Origin: Pararge aegeria | Lineage: Eukaryota; Arthropoda; Insecta; Lepidoptera; Nymphalidae | Length of the DNA: 64,000 nucleotides | Assembly: GCF_905163445.1 (NCBI RefSeq) | Contig: NC_053184.1 | Coordinates: 8,184,001 to 8,248,000 of the forward strand | Direction: 5' to 3' | Shown here: piece by piece, positions 33,792-44,345 of the stretch | How the letters are laid out: each line of letters starts with the position of its first letter | How positions within the stretch are numbered: position 1 is the stretch's first letter | The notes under the pieces: generated by a model | What the model was told of the DNA's origin: nothing | Database searches by the model: none | What the model saw: the letters and a program-made list of their open reading frames with translations, nothing else | Program-made: the position numbers and the translations under genes

Positions 33792-33923
33792 CGTTTAATT
33801 ATTCGATCGCTTGAATGTAAACTACGATTTATATGGTTTTGTATGGTAGTACTGTCACTAACTGGCGCTCTTCCGATTCCATATAAATCGTAGTTAACTT
33901 TCACACGATCGAGTAAGTAAACA
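33792..33923. repeat. Fold-back palindrome with 33-44-bp arms
   Basis: 33804-33836 and 33879-33911 pair at most positions, including exact ACTACGATTTATATGG near the loop and CGATCG at the base. Weaker pairing extends about 11 bp further out. The loop is about 42 bp. It may be a small MITE remnant; no target duplication was seen. Confidence 0.8.
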
Positions 33924-34384
33924 TAGATAAAAAATCTCACACTTCTCACACTAAGTAGTTGGTGATAAAGCTTGGTTCTTCTTGGGCTTTATGAAACTAT
34001 GTACTGCACTAAAGGAAATGTTTGATTAAGAGTAGTAGTGTAGACTTCTAGTATATATGACGCGAAAAATTATGCGTTCCAAGTTCATACAGGCTAGGTT
34101 GTTACTTGCTGTGAAGTCCATGTGTTAAGAAATTAATTATGTAATAGATAGGTCATCGTCATTATTGTCAACATAATCATGAAGTCGGTCAATTATTAAA
34201 AGATTATATTATAGATAGGTAGGAACTTTATTCTAACTTTGAAGTGACCTGAAGACTTGGCAGTGCCTGCTCGTTACGGGAGGAGAGTGGAGAGATTAGA
34301 AATTAAGTACCAGGTGGACTTGTACGTGAAGGGTCAAGGCTACCAAATGCAATAAATACCCAAAAAAAAAGACCCAAAATAATT

Positions 34385-34555
34385 TCTATTTTTTGTTTTT
34401 ATAACGTCAATAGAAACACACATTCTGTGTAAATTTTAGTACAATCTGTTACGGTTCCTGAGATACAGAGATGGACGGACGGATAGCTGGACGGACGGAC
34501 AGAAGACGGCAGTCATAAGATTACGTTGGCGCACTTCGGTTAAGGAAGCCATAAA
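34385..34555 (-). mobile_element. M repeat, copy 3 (diverged)
   Basis: The plus strand reads TCTGTGTAAATTTTAGTACA, ACGGTTCCTGAGATACAGAG and GGACGGACGGACAGAAGACG, the reverse order of M copy 2 (CTGTATCTTATGAACCGTGA and so on). The GGACGGACGG run reflects the GTCCGTCCGTC-like segment usual in this family. Confidence 0.5.
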
Positions 34556-35043
34556 ACCACTGGGTATTTACCTACTGAGTACTTACGAGTACTTCCTTAC
34601 GACTGCGGCACTTTCATGAATATATTAAGATAGGTGCAACATAATGAACAGGTATATCATGGTAAAGGTGCAATAAAATTTGGTTACTTAAGTTTCGACT
34701 GTTAGTTTAGCATCTCTACCTTGGAAACGTTAAACTGCGAATCGTTGCGATAAAGACAGATGGGTAACGTTCCGATATCCCCTATCTCCAACTCTTTACG
34801 GTTATTTCCCCATAAAGGCAGCTTTAAGTAAAAACAACTTTACAGCCATCGATTTATTGCTTTATTTTTATACTGCGGTATATTTTACTGCAGAGAATGA
34901 CAGTTGGTACATTTCAGCCAAAGTCACAATCTCGCGAGGTCTCGGGTTTGATTTCCAATTTGTATGATTTGAGTATAAAGCTCCATGTAATCGTAAGCCA
35001 AAAAAATACTTAGTGTGGAATTAGAAAACTGTGGGAAGTATAA

Positions 35044-35580
35044 AATAATTTCAATTTCAATTTGGATTTATTCAGCACATGTTACATTTATTATACAATA
35101 TTTAAAATAAATCTAATTATATAATGTAACGCATGTACACCCAGTTTGGGCGCAACCATTTTTTTTTAAATTAAATAATTTTATTAATTTTAAAAACGTA
35201 AGTAAGACATTGCATAGTAGGGAAACCGATTTATTGGGGATGCTCAAAATAAAAAAAAAACATTTACAGAATTGAAGCAGTGAGGTATTTTTAAATTTTT
35301 ATTAAATTCATTGTCATTTTCAGTGTTCCTAATAAAATCTGGCAGATGGTTGACTACTTTTATAGACATTCCGTATTGACTTTGCTTGTGGAGTGCAAAT
35401 TTTGAATAAGGGGCATTTAAATTATTTATAGTTTTTTCCGGAAAACGCTGTTCTTTTCCTTTCATTTTAGTGTCAAATTGTATATTTTTCTTCAAAAACT
35501 TGCAGATTTCATAGATAGATATGGCGAGAAGAGTTAGGATGTTTAATTTTTTGAAATAAGGTGGACATGAGTCTGTTTTA
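35044..35580 (-). mobile_element. LINE 3' end, third type
   Basis: Minus-strand insertion with a reverse-transcriptase C-terminal frame (35244-35495), an AT-rich 3'-UTR and a terminal plus-strand ATTTCAATTTCAATTTGGAT, which is the reversed tail. It differs from the ELWNALP family in both peptide and UTR. Confidence 0.7.
35244..35495 (-). pseudogene. LINE reverse-transcriptase C-terminal tail
   Basis: The 83-codon frame contains SKFALHKQSQYGMSIKVVNH and LPDFIRNTENDNEFNKNLK, then FNSVNVFFLF. A YG-(x)-I-K-x-x-N-x-LP segment followed by a charged helix and an FxSVxEF-like end is the usual C-terminus of insect Jockey-like reverse transcriptases. The polymerase core is absent, so it is a dead fragment. 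Confidence 0.65.
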
Positions 35581-35690
35581 TTTATACTGACTATTATTTG
35601 TATTCATTTTTTTTTCCTGTACATTTGTGCTATTTCACCACAAAATACAATGTAATTATTGTTATTTGAGTGTAATTAGCACTAAACGAA

Positions 35691-36055
35691 TCCCTACTAA
35701 TATTATAAATGTCAATGTAAGTTTGTTTGTTACGCTTTCACGCAAAAACTACTTAAGCGATCCGCTTGACACTTTGTACACATATTCCTGATAGAGTTAG
35801 AAATAATATTGGATAATTTTTATCCCGACATTAAGCTCGGTTCCATTGGGAGAGGGGATGAAAGTGTTTGACGATTTCACACCATAACTCCGATAAATAA
35901 TAAAAGATTTAAATAACTATTTTTGTACTATAGAGGATATAATATTAAATTTATATATACATAGAATACTTTAATTTTTTTTTGAACTAAAACTAAATTA
36001 AATGCCACATCAAAAAACAAAATCAACTGCAGACGAAGTCGCGGGCAACAGCTAG
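35691..36055 (+). mobile_element. Non-autonomous Helitron H2 (365 bp)
   Basis: Starts TCCCTACTAATATTATAAAT directly after an A and ends GCGGGCAACAGCTAG directly before a T. The interior is collinear with H1 reversed (TTAAGCTCGGTTCCATTGGG, AGAGGGGATGAAAGTG). There is no coding capacity; it would depend on a Rep-helicase supplied elsewhere. Confidence 0.92.
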
Positions 36056-37252
36056 TAATATATAATTACACTCAATTCCAGTTTTCTAATGTCACTAATA
36101 TCATGATTATTGTCAATGACTACAGTGCACGAGTATTACATATTGGCCAGAGTGGTGTCCACTTGCGGATTTGTAGACTTCACCTTTAAATTGATTTGCA
36201 TAAGAATCCACCTGAAAGGTTTAATAAATGTATGAAATACTTTTCAAGTTATGCATACTCTGTGCATGTAATGTCATTATAATAAGGAATATTATTTTTT
36301 ATGTAAAATTTCTGTACAAAGGATAACAGGCGAAGCTGACGCAATAAAAAAAATCTAGTAATTACATTCTCGAGTACAATATAAAATAATCGCCATACAA
36401 ACACAAGCGTACTAATTATAAAACCTTTAATCCAACACCCCGCCACTTATCGTCGGCCATCATCGAAACTAAAGGGAAACGAGTCGCAATCCCACATCAA
36501 ATAACTGGAGGAATGACGTACTGAGCAAACTTCGCGTTTTGTACTACGAACATACAGGCTGGATGTTTAGAGAGCTTGTGGCTGTGTGTGTGTGCGTTGG
36601 TGTGTGTGTCTTTGTTTGTTGCGTGTATATGAGTGTGTTTCGATGTGTATATGTGTGAGTGTTCGCGCAAATCTAGACCCGTTTTCTTATCAACAAAAGT
36701 CATTTATTGTCGAATTACTTAGACCGAAAATTATTTAATTAACAATTCATATACGTCGAGTGTAAGCAACTAGACCTAATAGTTTATACGTGTGTGCAGG
36801 TAGTTTTTTATTTCATTTTGATTGCTTGGAAATAAAATATTGAAAGGTTTGCTATGTTATACAAGCGTCTCAATATGTACAGCGGCTTAAAAAAAAGTAA
36901 TAAATTGGTAGTGAGTGAATCACTTTAATGGAGTTTGTGACCTACTTATAAAACTGGAAATGAATTTATGTTCAAGAGTAAGGAACTGGCCAAGTAATCT
37001 GCCAAGTAAATAGTAGTGAATTAAAATCATTAGTAAGTATAAAATTTTGTCCTTTTAATAATGTATACCGTCTTCTTTGTTTTGTTATAATAACTTATGT
37101 GCATAATTATTATAGGATCAGTGCTTCGACTAGTAAAAAGTATACTTCCAATTTTAAAAAAAACAATGCGTTACAACACAATACGTTTTTTTAACCTAAC
37201 CATGTTGTGCCAAGTGTCTACCCTAAAAAAAACCCCTGTGTACGCTACATCC
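36056..37252. other. Unassigned stretch with (GT)n-rich segment
   Basis: A degenerate (GT)n stretch runs over about 36575-36662 (TGTGTGTGTGCGTTGGTGTG). The 68- and 65-codon minus frames here are composition artefacts. No repeat family was recognised. Confidence 0.45.
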
Positions 37253-37427
37253 ACTCATCTATTAATCGAGTAAAGTTATAAGTAAAACCTATGCACTGGT
37301 GGTAAGTTGTACTACTTAAACACCCGTACCGCTAAAACCTGCAACTACTCATCTATTAATCGAGTGAAGTTATTAATAAAACATGTGTATTGGCTGTTAG
37401 TTGTACTACTTAAACGCCCGTGTGTCC
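37253..37427 (+). repeat. 94-bp tandem duplication
   Basis: Unit 1 begins ACTCATCTATTAATCGAGTA at 37253 and unit 2 begins ACTCATCTATTAATCGAGTG at 37347. Both contain AGTTGTACTACTTAAAC. Unit 2 is incomplete, and divergence is moderate, so the event is older than the 83-bp tandem. Confidence 0.85.
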
Positions 37428-38306
37428 CACAAGTGAAATGCCAGATGAATATTGTTTCAAACGGAATTAGGCACGCGCCGTTGGGACGGGGATCACTTAT
37501 AATTGTTATTTTATTCATAGAAACAACACTCCTACGGGACATTGGATAGGTGAACAAATATTTTGACTCGTCGAGCACCTTTTAGCACATATGATGTTAT
37601 GAATGACGCAACTCGACTTTCACGCATAGTTTCACTGGTTTTCCATTTAGGTTGTCACATGTTCACCAAGTTTCATTACGTGGCGTACATATAAAACATG
37701 TATAAAAGCACTGCCTATCTTTAATATATTTTATAGGATAGGATTTTTATGTGTTTTCATAACCCTCATTCCGTCTTCTTCATCTCCTGGGCTTGTCTCC
37801 GTACTTAGTCAGCCAGAACCTTCCGCTGAACTCACTCACTCCGTATCACTTGTCTGTGTTTTCCAGTAACCAAATATAATTGTGATGAATGAGAGAATGA
37901 ATGATTGAATGAATGAATGAATGAATACTGTGCAAGGGCAGTAGTAAGAAGTTGTTAAATAGTGAAGTTGGGTAATCAACTTGAAGAACCGAAGGAATTT
38001 TGACCCGCATCGCTGTGGCTACAGCAAACTTAACCGAATAACGGTTGAATACATTTCAACTACTATATTTACTATTTCAAATAAAATTTACAAACAGTTC
38101 TTTTATAACCTAATACCGTATAGTTACCATGTATTATAATAACCAGTTAACATATATCAGTATGACCAGTGATCAGAGTAGGTTTAAAAACTATATCTTT
38201 ATATGCGAGTTATATTTCAGTTACCCGATACTCAAATAAATCCACATAGAATCAAGTATGTTACTAGATAGAGCAAAAACTTTAAACCTTAAAATAATAA
38301 AGCTTT
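37428..38306. other. Unassigned stretch with (GAAT)n
   Basis: A (GAAT)n microsatellite occupies about 37893-37926. The rest is unassigned. Confidence 0.45.
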
Positions 38307-38668
38307 GCAACCGACTCGACTTAACAGTATCGTTGGGCTAGTGGTTACCATGTTTAACAACGAATCTCGAGTTCCTGGGATAGAATTCCGGGTCGGGCAA
38401 AAATTACTTAGGTATTGTTTATTCTGTTAAAGAATTTTCAGTACCAACCTGGAGTTGTGAGATTGTCGATATAAATCCCCAGTGTTAAGCCGTCGGTCTC
38501 GGTAATTATCACTTACTTGTGATGATAGTCGTTGAAACCCAACACCCCGCATTGTAGCAGCGTGTTGGGTTTATCTAAGCTCTCAAACCGTCTCTCCGTA
38601 GAGAAACGTGGCTTGTGCCCTGCAGTAGAACGTTAATAGGATGCGGATGTTGAAGCAACCGACTCGAC
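38307..38668 (+). mobile_element. S4 tRNA-derived SINE with 14-bp target duplications
   Basis: The head, TCGTTGGGCTAGTGGTTACC, is close to the D-arm region of arthropod glutamate/aspartate-type tRNAs and carries the A box. GAGTTCCTGGGATAGAATTC marks the B-box region. The tail ends AACGTTAATAGGATGCGGAT. Exact direct repeats GCAACCGACTCGAC at 38307-38320 and 38655-38668 delimit a 334-bp insertion. This is the best-bounded SINE in the window. Confidence 0.9.
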
Positions 38669-39879
38669 GTTGCTTAGCACCCAAAAGTATCTAAAAATAA
38701 AGTAAAATATATATATAGTACCTGAGGTAATGCGGATGACATTTTCCGCAATTTAAATACGGATTATGACGATGAGCTCCGTAACCTGTAGCCACAAGAT
38801 AACCCGGGAGTCGTCCGAATGTTCCGCACAATCATCCCGCAAATCCCGTATCATTAAGTATCGCTAAGAAAGCGATTCGCGGTCATTACCATGTTAATAA
38901 CGTGGGGGAAACTGCGATTAATCAACTTGACGTTTAGACACCGAACTAACCTCTGCGGTTGAGACAATTTTATGCATAGGTTTTCGATTTTGGTGCGGTG
39001 TCGTAAAGACGCGCTTAAGTCTGCATGAATATTCTAATGTTAATTTGGTTTGGCGACCTCAATTATAATAAGCTTGGGGTTTTGTTAAACTTAAATACTT
39101 CAGCGAACTTTGATTTAAATTACCACGGTAGCAGAACAAAATTCATTTTTATTGCATACTTCCACAAAGACCTCGCCACGATTCCGACAAAAAATAAGGC
39201 AATTACACTCGCATTTTTACAGTCCTCATTTAAATTATAAAAGCCTGACTAAATACAAATCCAACATAACATAATGTGCATAATCTACGGGCTCACCGCG
39301 ACGGTCAAAAGCTGATATTTCTCCTTTTAATCCCTGTCAGATTATTTAAATTCCCACCTGCGAACAGAAGCTTTGCCTTCCGGTTTTTTATTTAACGAAA
39401 TAAAATATAAAAATATTCGTATTTGTTTTGGACGGACGGGAATCCTTTAATTTTCGGCACGGCTGCGTGACAGTTCACCCACAGTCCGCCTGCAGTTTTT
39501 GGGTCGCTTTGACGAAAATATTTTCGCGTTTCATGTTTTCTAATTTCATATTTTGTTTTCATTTTAATGTAATTTATAAAAATAAAGGAATGTTTTTTGC
39601 AGAATGAAACATTTATGTTTTGTTTGATTTACGAAAAATAGTCAAGTAATTTCATCGCTTATCAGCTCTAAAGTAATTTTTTTAAATATATTAATAGTTA
39701 CACTATTTTTTGCTGCGGCTTCACCCGTGTCTATCTACTGTACTAGTATCAGTACTAAAGTACGATCGATCGGCCGTAGAGATAATGCGTTTCTGATAGT
39801 TTGTAATTAAATGTATTCTGTGTGCCATGTAGCTTTATATCGCATTGCGTTACAATAAAAATCTTGTTATTGTTACTGG
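38669..39879. other. Unassigned stretch
   Basis: GC-richer patches at 38750-38990 and 39290-39540 (CCACAGTCCGCCTGCAG) have no match in the window. GCTGCGGCTTCACCCGTG at about 39712 could be a Helitron 3'-end scrap. No exon recognised. Confidence 0.4.
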
Positions 39880-40170
39880 TCATCATCATCATCGTATCAA
39901 TCCATTACCGGCCCACTACAAGGCACGGGTCTCCTCGTACAATTAGAAAAACCTTAGTAATTAGCCTTAGTTAAAGCCTTAGTCCACCTCACTGGGCCAC
40001 ACTCGCAGGCATGCAGGTTTCCTCACAATGTTTTCCTTCACCGTAGCAAGTGCTATTTTAATTGCCAAAGACGCACATTAGTTAGAAAAGATAGAGGTGC
40101 ACGCTGGGATTAGAACTCGGCCCCCCGAATGTGGAGTCGAAGTCGTACCTACTGGACTATCACCGCTTTG
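39880..40170 (-). mobile_element. S2 SINE, full length
   Basis: The plus strand runs from (CAT)n, ACCGGCCCACTACAAGGCAC, GCCACACTCGCAGGCATGCA and CACAATGTTTTCCTTCACCG, through CGCTGGGATTAGAACTCGGC (B box), to TACTGGACTATCACCGC (head). It matches 49945-50235 in the opposite orientation. Confidence 0.9.
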
Positions 40171-40985
40171 TACTAGTAATAAATGATAACCACTTAAAAG
40201 CTACGTAAAATAAATAAGGTACGTCAGTAAAGCAAAATATATAAGGACTAACACGGTGGCACATTTATAACATTCCTAGAAAATCCGTAAAGAGAAAGAG
40301 TATTTGTTTGGATTTATTAGGTACTAAAATTTCCCCACCGCTTTTTACAATATAAGTGCTTTGTTAAAAAAACTTTGCAGATGAGTCCGGGTACAGTTCT
40401 AAAATGAAATTGCCATCATGAAACAATTAGATTGTAGGCATTGTCCAACCACCAAGAACAGAAAAGCGTTTCAGAATGGAATGCAGCAATTGTTGCGACT
40501 CGTTTTATACCGTGGCTGTTGCCGTCGTTTTATTTGCTCCTCTCTACTTTAAATTCTTTCCACTCGTAGTGCTTTATGTAACTTTTTAACTTTTTCGCGC
40601 TCCCGTAGCACGCAGCGTACCGCGAGAACGTTCCATAATGAAAACAACTTTTTGAATTAACGTCGCAATGGAGTTTTTGCTATTCGGCTTTCAATTGAAA
40701 TATAAAACTCCTGTATCGAGCTTGAAGTTATGCGAAAAAGCGCTCCCGCTTTAAAATCCTTTCGTTTCATATACGAGAGGCTTAATTTACAGTCGTATTT
40801 GAGTGCGCCGTATATTTTATTTTAGCTTACATGTTAGCGAGCAACTTGGAGTGCGCTTCTCGAAACAAAATGGAATATAATATAATTTTTTAAATGTTTA
40901 CTTCTGGGAGCATACTGCCTTATATAATAATATTGTTGAGGTTATGTTTTAATAAAGTAATCATTATTTTTGAAAAGTTAAGGTA
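40171..40985. other. Single-copy-looking island, unassigned
   Basis: About 40430-40860 is GC-richer than its surroundings (TTCGCGCTCCCGTAGCACGC, AGCGTACCGCGAGAACGTTC, AAAAAGCGCTCCCGCTTTAA) with no repeat match and no open frame of note. It could be regulatory DNA. Confidence 0.4.
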
Positions 40986-41180
40986 TCTTTACTAACATAA
41001 AGAGAAAATATTTGTTTCTTTGTTTATTTGTAATCGACAAATTCTGAAAGTTGTGAACCGATTTTAATTATCCTTACACCATTGGAAAACTATTAAGAAG
41101 TAATGTAGGCTATAGGTACTCGATTTCAATTATACCAACATTTCAGGTTAAAATAATAGTCTTTGACAACTTGGCATAAA
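40986..41180 (+). mobile_element. Possible Helitron-like fragment
   Basis: TTTACTAACATAAAGAGAAA, TTTGTTTCTTTGTTTATTTG, GTGAACCGATTTTAATTATC and AATGTAGGCTATAGGTACTC follow the layout of the 5' half of short lepidopteran Helitrons. Ends were not found. Confidence 0.35.
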
Positions 41181-42439
41181 ATAAACCTTCGTGATCTGGT
41201 TTATCGCGTGCGCTGTCTAAATGGTCACTCATACATACAATAATCTAATAAAATACTGATCTTTAGTTGACTTAAATTCCGCGAAGTCATATACGTACCA
41301 CACCACAATAACGCATTCTATGTGGAAAAAGGTTATTAATTGTATTTTTTAGGCATGACATACTTCTCAAGAAAAAAGTTATTGTGTATTTAAATAATTA
41401 ATAGTGGTTGATCGCGATACAATTTCGGATAAGCAAAAAACAATACCATACCTACTGTATTTCCGAAAGACAGTTTTTATTGTTATTGCAGTACCTAATA
41501 TAAAATATTATTGCCACAATAATATAATAAACATATTCGTACATAAAATAATATATTTACGAACCTGAATACAGTAGCCCTTATACTTGGCACAAGGTCA
41601 TCGTAGTTTTACACATAAACTGTCAGCACCTTTTAAAGGTCAGAGAACAGAAAAATACTGCGTAACAATTCCAATTTTATGCCACCTATTAAAAGCCTGG
41701 GAAAAATTCGTATTTTTGTAATAGCACTTTTAGAAATATGAACAAAGGGTAGACTACCCCTATCGATTTGTACGCTGAAACAAAACTTGATTGCGAACGA
41801 CACCTCCAATTGAACGGATTGCTCAAAAGCACGACCACAACAAGGCAACCGATAAATCACCCACCAACTTCAAATAGAAATGTCATATTATTTCCACAAA
41901 AGATTTAACTCGAAAATAAATTATATTTTTCCCCCCAATCCGGTATTGTTCACGGACGTGTGGAAGCCGCACCATTCTCTGCGATATTTAAAAAACCATT
42001 AAGTGCACGCTTTTGTATGGAAAAATTCAGACGGTATTGTATCTAATTGTCTTGCTTTTGAATACAATATTTCACCAACAAAATAAAGTTTCAATGTAGG
42101 TTATCGTTAAGTCTTTGTGTAAAGAAACATACATTGATTCTTACAGGCGAATAGCTGGTCTTTATCTATAAAACTGCCGTTTTGTATTGAAAAATCAGAC
42201 CGCATTGTTAATACTTGATATGTTTTTGGAAAGCAATGACTGGCTGGCTGGTTCTTTAACCAAGTATATAGGTTTGTAATAAAATTAATAATCCTATAAA
42301 ATTGTTTACACAAGAATTCTTAGATCGTTAAATTTAAAGAAACAGAATTTGATTCCCAGAAGGCATTTAACTACCTGATATAAAGTTTTGTAAATCTATC
42401 TTCACTAACGTATAAACGGAAACATATGTATGTAAGTGA
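41181..42439. other. Unassigned stretch with a diverged internal repeat
   Basis: 42008-42063 and 42176-42231 share TTTTGTATGGAAAAATTCAG/TTTTGTATTGAAAAATCAGA and further words at roughly 70 percent identity, 168 bp apart. No gene was recognised; 75- and 68-codon minus frames are not called. Confidence 0.4.
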
Positions 42440-42695
42440 ATGTGTGCCAGTTCTACTATTGATTACCGGATTTAATTCTCAGCAGGAGGGTAATATATAA
42501 AATTTCAGAATTTTCACTTGTCTAGTCTGGGCTTTGGCTGTGGATATTTAAGTTTTTACCAGCCTGAGATGGGCCACCAAGCAATTCAGCATTTCACCGT
42601 TAAACTGATAGGAGCATATACTACCCTATAAGGTAAGTCCGCTTACTACCAGGTGTGATGGCAGTCAAGGGCTAACTTGCTGTGGAATATAAAAC
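42440..42695 (+). mobile_element. S3 SINE, nearly full but decayed
   Basis: A damaged B box (CCGGATTTAATTCTCAGCAG), AATTTCAGAATTTTCACTTG, GATGGGCCACCAAGCAATTC and the tail GGTGTGATGGCAGTCAAGGG, then CTAACTTGCTGTGG. Many substitutions suggest an old copy. Confidence 0.65.
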
Positions 42696-42784
42696 AACAT
42701 GCGGCCCTTGGGGATTAACGGTAGCACTGAAAACTAAATCTATGTACATGTACTGCGCATTTTTAGGGATATATATAAATAAAT

Positions 42785-42924
42785 GCATAAATAAATATAC
42801 TACGAAAATCCACACATAGCCATCTAGCCCCAAAGAAAGCGTAGCTTGTATTATGGGCACTAAGATGATGAAACTGACGAATGGCGATGTGTGCATTGTC
42901 GTAGTTTATTTATTTATTTATTTA
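42785..42924. mobile_element. S1 SINE tails in fold-back arrangement, copy 5
   Basis: 42785-42870 is a minus-strand S1 3' part (AATATACTACGAAAATCCAC, ATCTAGCCCCAAAGAAAGCG). 42880-42924 is a plus-strand S1 tail (ATGGCGATGTGTGCATTGTC, GTAGTTTATTTATTTATTTA). Only the last 45 bp of S1 are duplicated in inverted form, forming a hairpin with a loop of about 55 bp. Neither part has the tRNA-like head. Confidence 0.85.
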
Positions 42925-42929
42925 AAGAC

Positions 42930-43062
42930 TAGGGTAAGCTTTTTATAGCCCGTACAATGTTTATAATGCATTTTTTTCCAATTTGTAGCATCTGCCCGCT
43001 TAGTGCTTACCCCGTGCATACCCTGTAGTGGGCTGGTAATTGGTTTATATGATGATAAATAT
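42930..43062 (+). mobile_element. S2 tail with possible MITE-like half
   Basis: CATACCCTGTAGTGGGCTGG and TAATTGGTTTATATGATGAT match the S2 end. The preceding GGGTAAGCTTTTTATAGCCC to AGCATCTGCCCGCTTAGTGC resembles the 3' half of the hAT-like MITE, though weakly. Confidence 0.45.
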
Positions 43063-44119
43063 ATCAACCCAATATCGGCTTATGGGAAACGGTGCGGTGA
43101 CATTTCACGCTTTTTGCTCACCTAAAAAGTACACGTATCTACACCGTATATATATAGGTCATGGAAAGCATTCTGTGACGAAAAAGTGCTCAACGCGTCT
43201 CAAGAAGTTTTCACTATAAAAATACATAATCAATGCCACTCACCTTTATCCGGATAATTGTTGGCAAACAGCATTCTCGAGGCATATTTCCGCCTATTTC
43301 TGTCACGTGCTCGCCAACAAATCCGTGAATAGCCATAAATTCCGCGCAGCCTGATTTACAGCCTCCTACTAAATGTTTGATTTGTGCCCGTAAATCGAGA
43401 TGAGCCTTACGCAGCTGATCCACGCAGCTGATCCTTCCTTTTTTCTCTATACACAAATATACTTTTACATAAATGTGTGAAATACAGAATTATTATAATA
43501 TATAATATATATATAAGAACCGTGAATCTTACAATTCCTTAAAAAAATCTAGGTCCAGCAGTGAACTTCTGTCTGTTACACTGATGATGATAATTATAAT
43601 AGATCTGCTCTAGACTTATTAGTTCAAGACCTATAAGTTAAAAGATATAAGATACCTTATAATGACACACGAAGACTCATAAAGACTCATGAAGATGCAC
43701 AGAATAAAGAAGAGATACACAAGTGCGCTGACCATGACTTCGTGATAAGTGGGGGCATCGTCTAGACAGCGTTGTGACAGTCTAGAGAAGCTATAAAACA
43801 AGTAAGTCCCTTACTACTGACGCCAGTAAGGGTCATTCCTCACGCCCGCACTTACCCCACGAGTGCTTTCTCTAGACGGTTTCGTTTGACCTTGGTATAG
43901 CTATCCTATATTTATGAAGGCAGAGTGATAGCTCTGGGCTGTCCTTCGGGCTTCCGTTTTCCCCACCAGCAATATTAGGAGTTTTTTAAGTCAACATTAC
44001 TAAGCTAGGCGAAACCTTACGTAACATTCGGTCAGGTCCCATACAGTCACTAGCCTGATAGTAGTAGTTGGAAAGTATTTTTATGGTGTGTTAATAATAA
44101 ATCATATGCTCTTAAACCC
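43063..44119. other. Unassigned stretch
   Basis: An 80-codon minus frame (43214-43456) covers GC-richer DNA without a recognisable domain. 43552-43590 (GGTCCAGCAGTGAACTTCTG then GATGATGATAAT) is an RTE LINE tail scrap. 43745-43880 has partly inverted CTAGAC/GTCTAG words and CCCTTACT/AGTAAGGG. Confidence 0.4.
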
Positions 44120-44345
44120 ACTGTCGTATGAGAGAGGAGGCCTGTGCCCAGTGGCGTGCACTTCATACATGCACTAAAGCACTGCATACCCTAAAATTGA
44201 TATATAACCCGTACAGGAGGAGAATTTTAGCCGTTATATTCAATTTTCCTGCAGTATGCATACATACTGCATTGGGTTCATTGGGTAGGTGTTCATTGTG
44301 CTAACGCCACTGCCCGTGCCGAGCACTGCGACTATAATAGGCTTT
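44120..44345 (+). mobile_element. S6 repeat tail split by a MITE
   Basis: Left piece CACTGTCGTATGAGAGAGGA, then GGCCTGTGCC. The right piece after the MITE is GAGCACTGCGACTATAATAG. Together they match the uninterrupted fragment at 55838-55915 (TATGAGAGAGAAGGCC, then CAGCAGTGGGACTTTAATAG). Confidence 0.75.
44141..44320. mobile_element. hAT-like MITE, copy 3, with 8-bp target duplications
   Basis: The element 44149-44312 (164 bp) has terminal inverted repeats CAGTGGCGT...ACGCCACTG; the right arm reads GCTAACGCCACTG. It is flanked by CCTGTGCC (44141-44148) and CCCGTGCC (44313-44320), an 8-bp duplication with one mismatch, as for hAT transposons. It has no coding capacity. It sits inside the S6 repeat, so it is the younger insertion. 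Confidence 0.85.

Larger units (their letters stand above)
33053..35043. other. Unassigned stretch with GC-rich island and palindrome
   Basis: About 33290-33660 is a single-copy-looking island (AGCGGCGGTATTCCGCAACC, CGCGGGCGAGTAATGAAGCC, CCGTCGCGCGTCGTTTCGCA). It holds an exact spaced inverted pair TCATTTACCGA/TCGGTAAATGA. A fold-back element is at 33792-33923, and a diverged M repeat at 34385-34555. At 34930-34975 a tRNA-like word (GGTCTCGGGTTTGATTTCC) may be a SINE head. Open frames of 63-67 codons are not called. Confidence 0.4.

Noticed and set aside
36575..36662. Possible CRISPR-like or coding repeat
   Set aside because: It is a degenerate (GT)n microsatellite.
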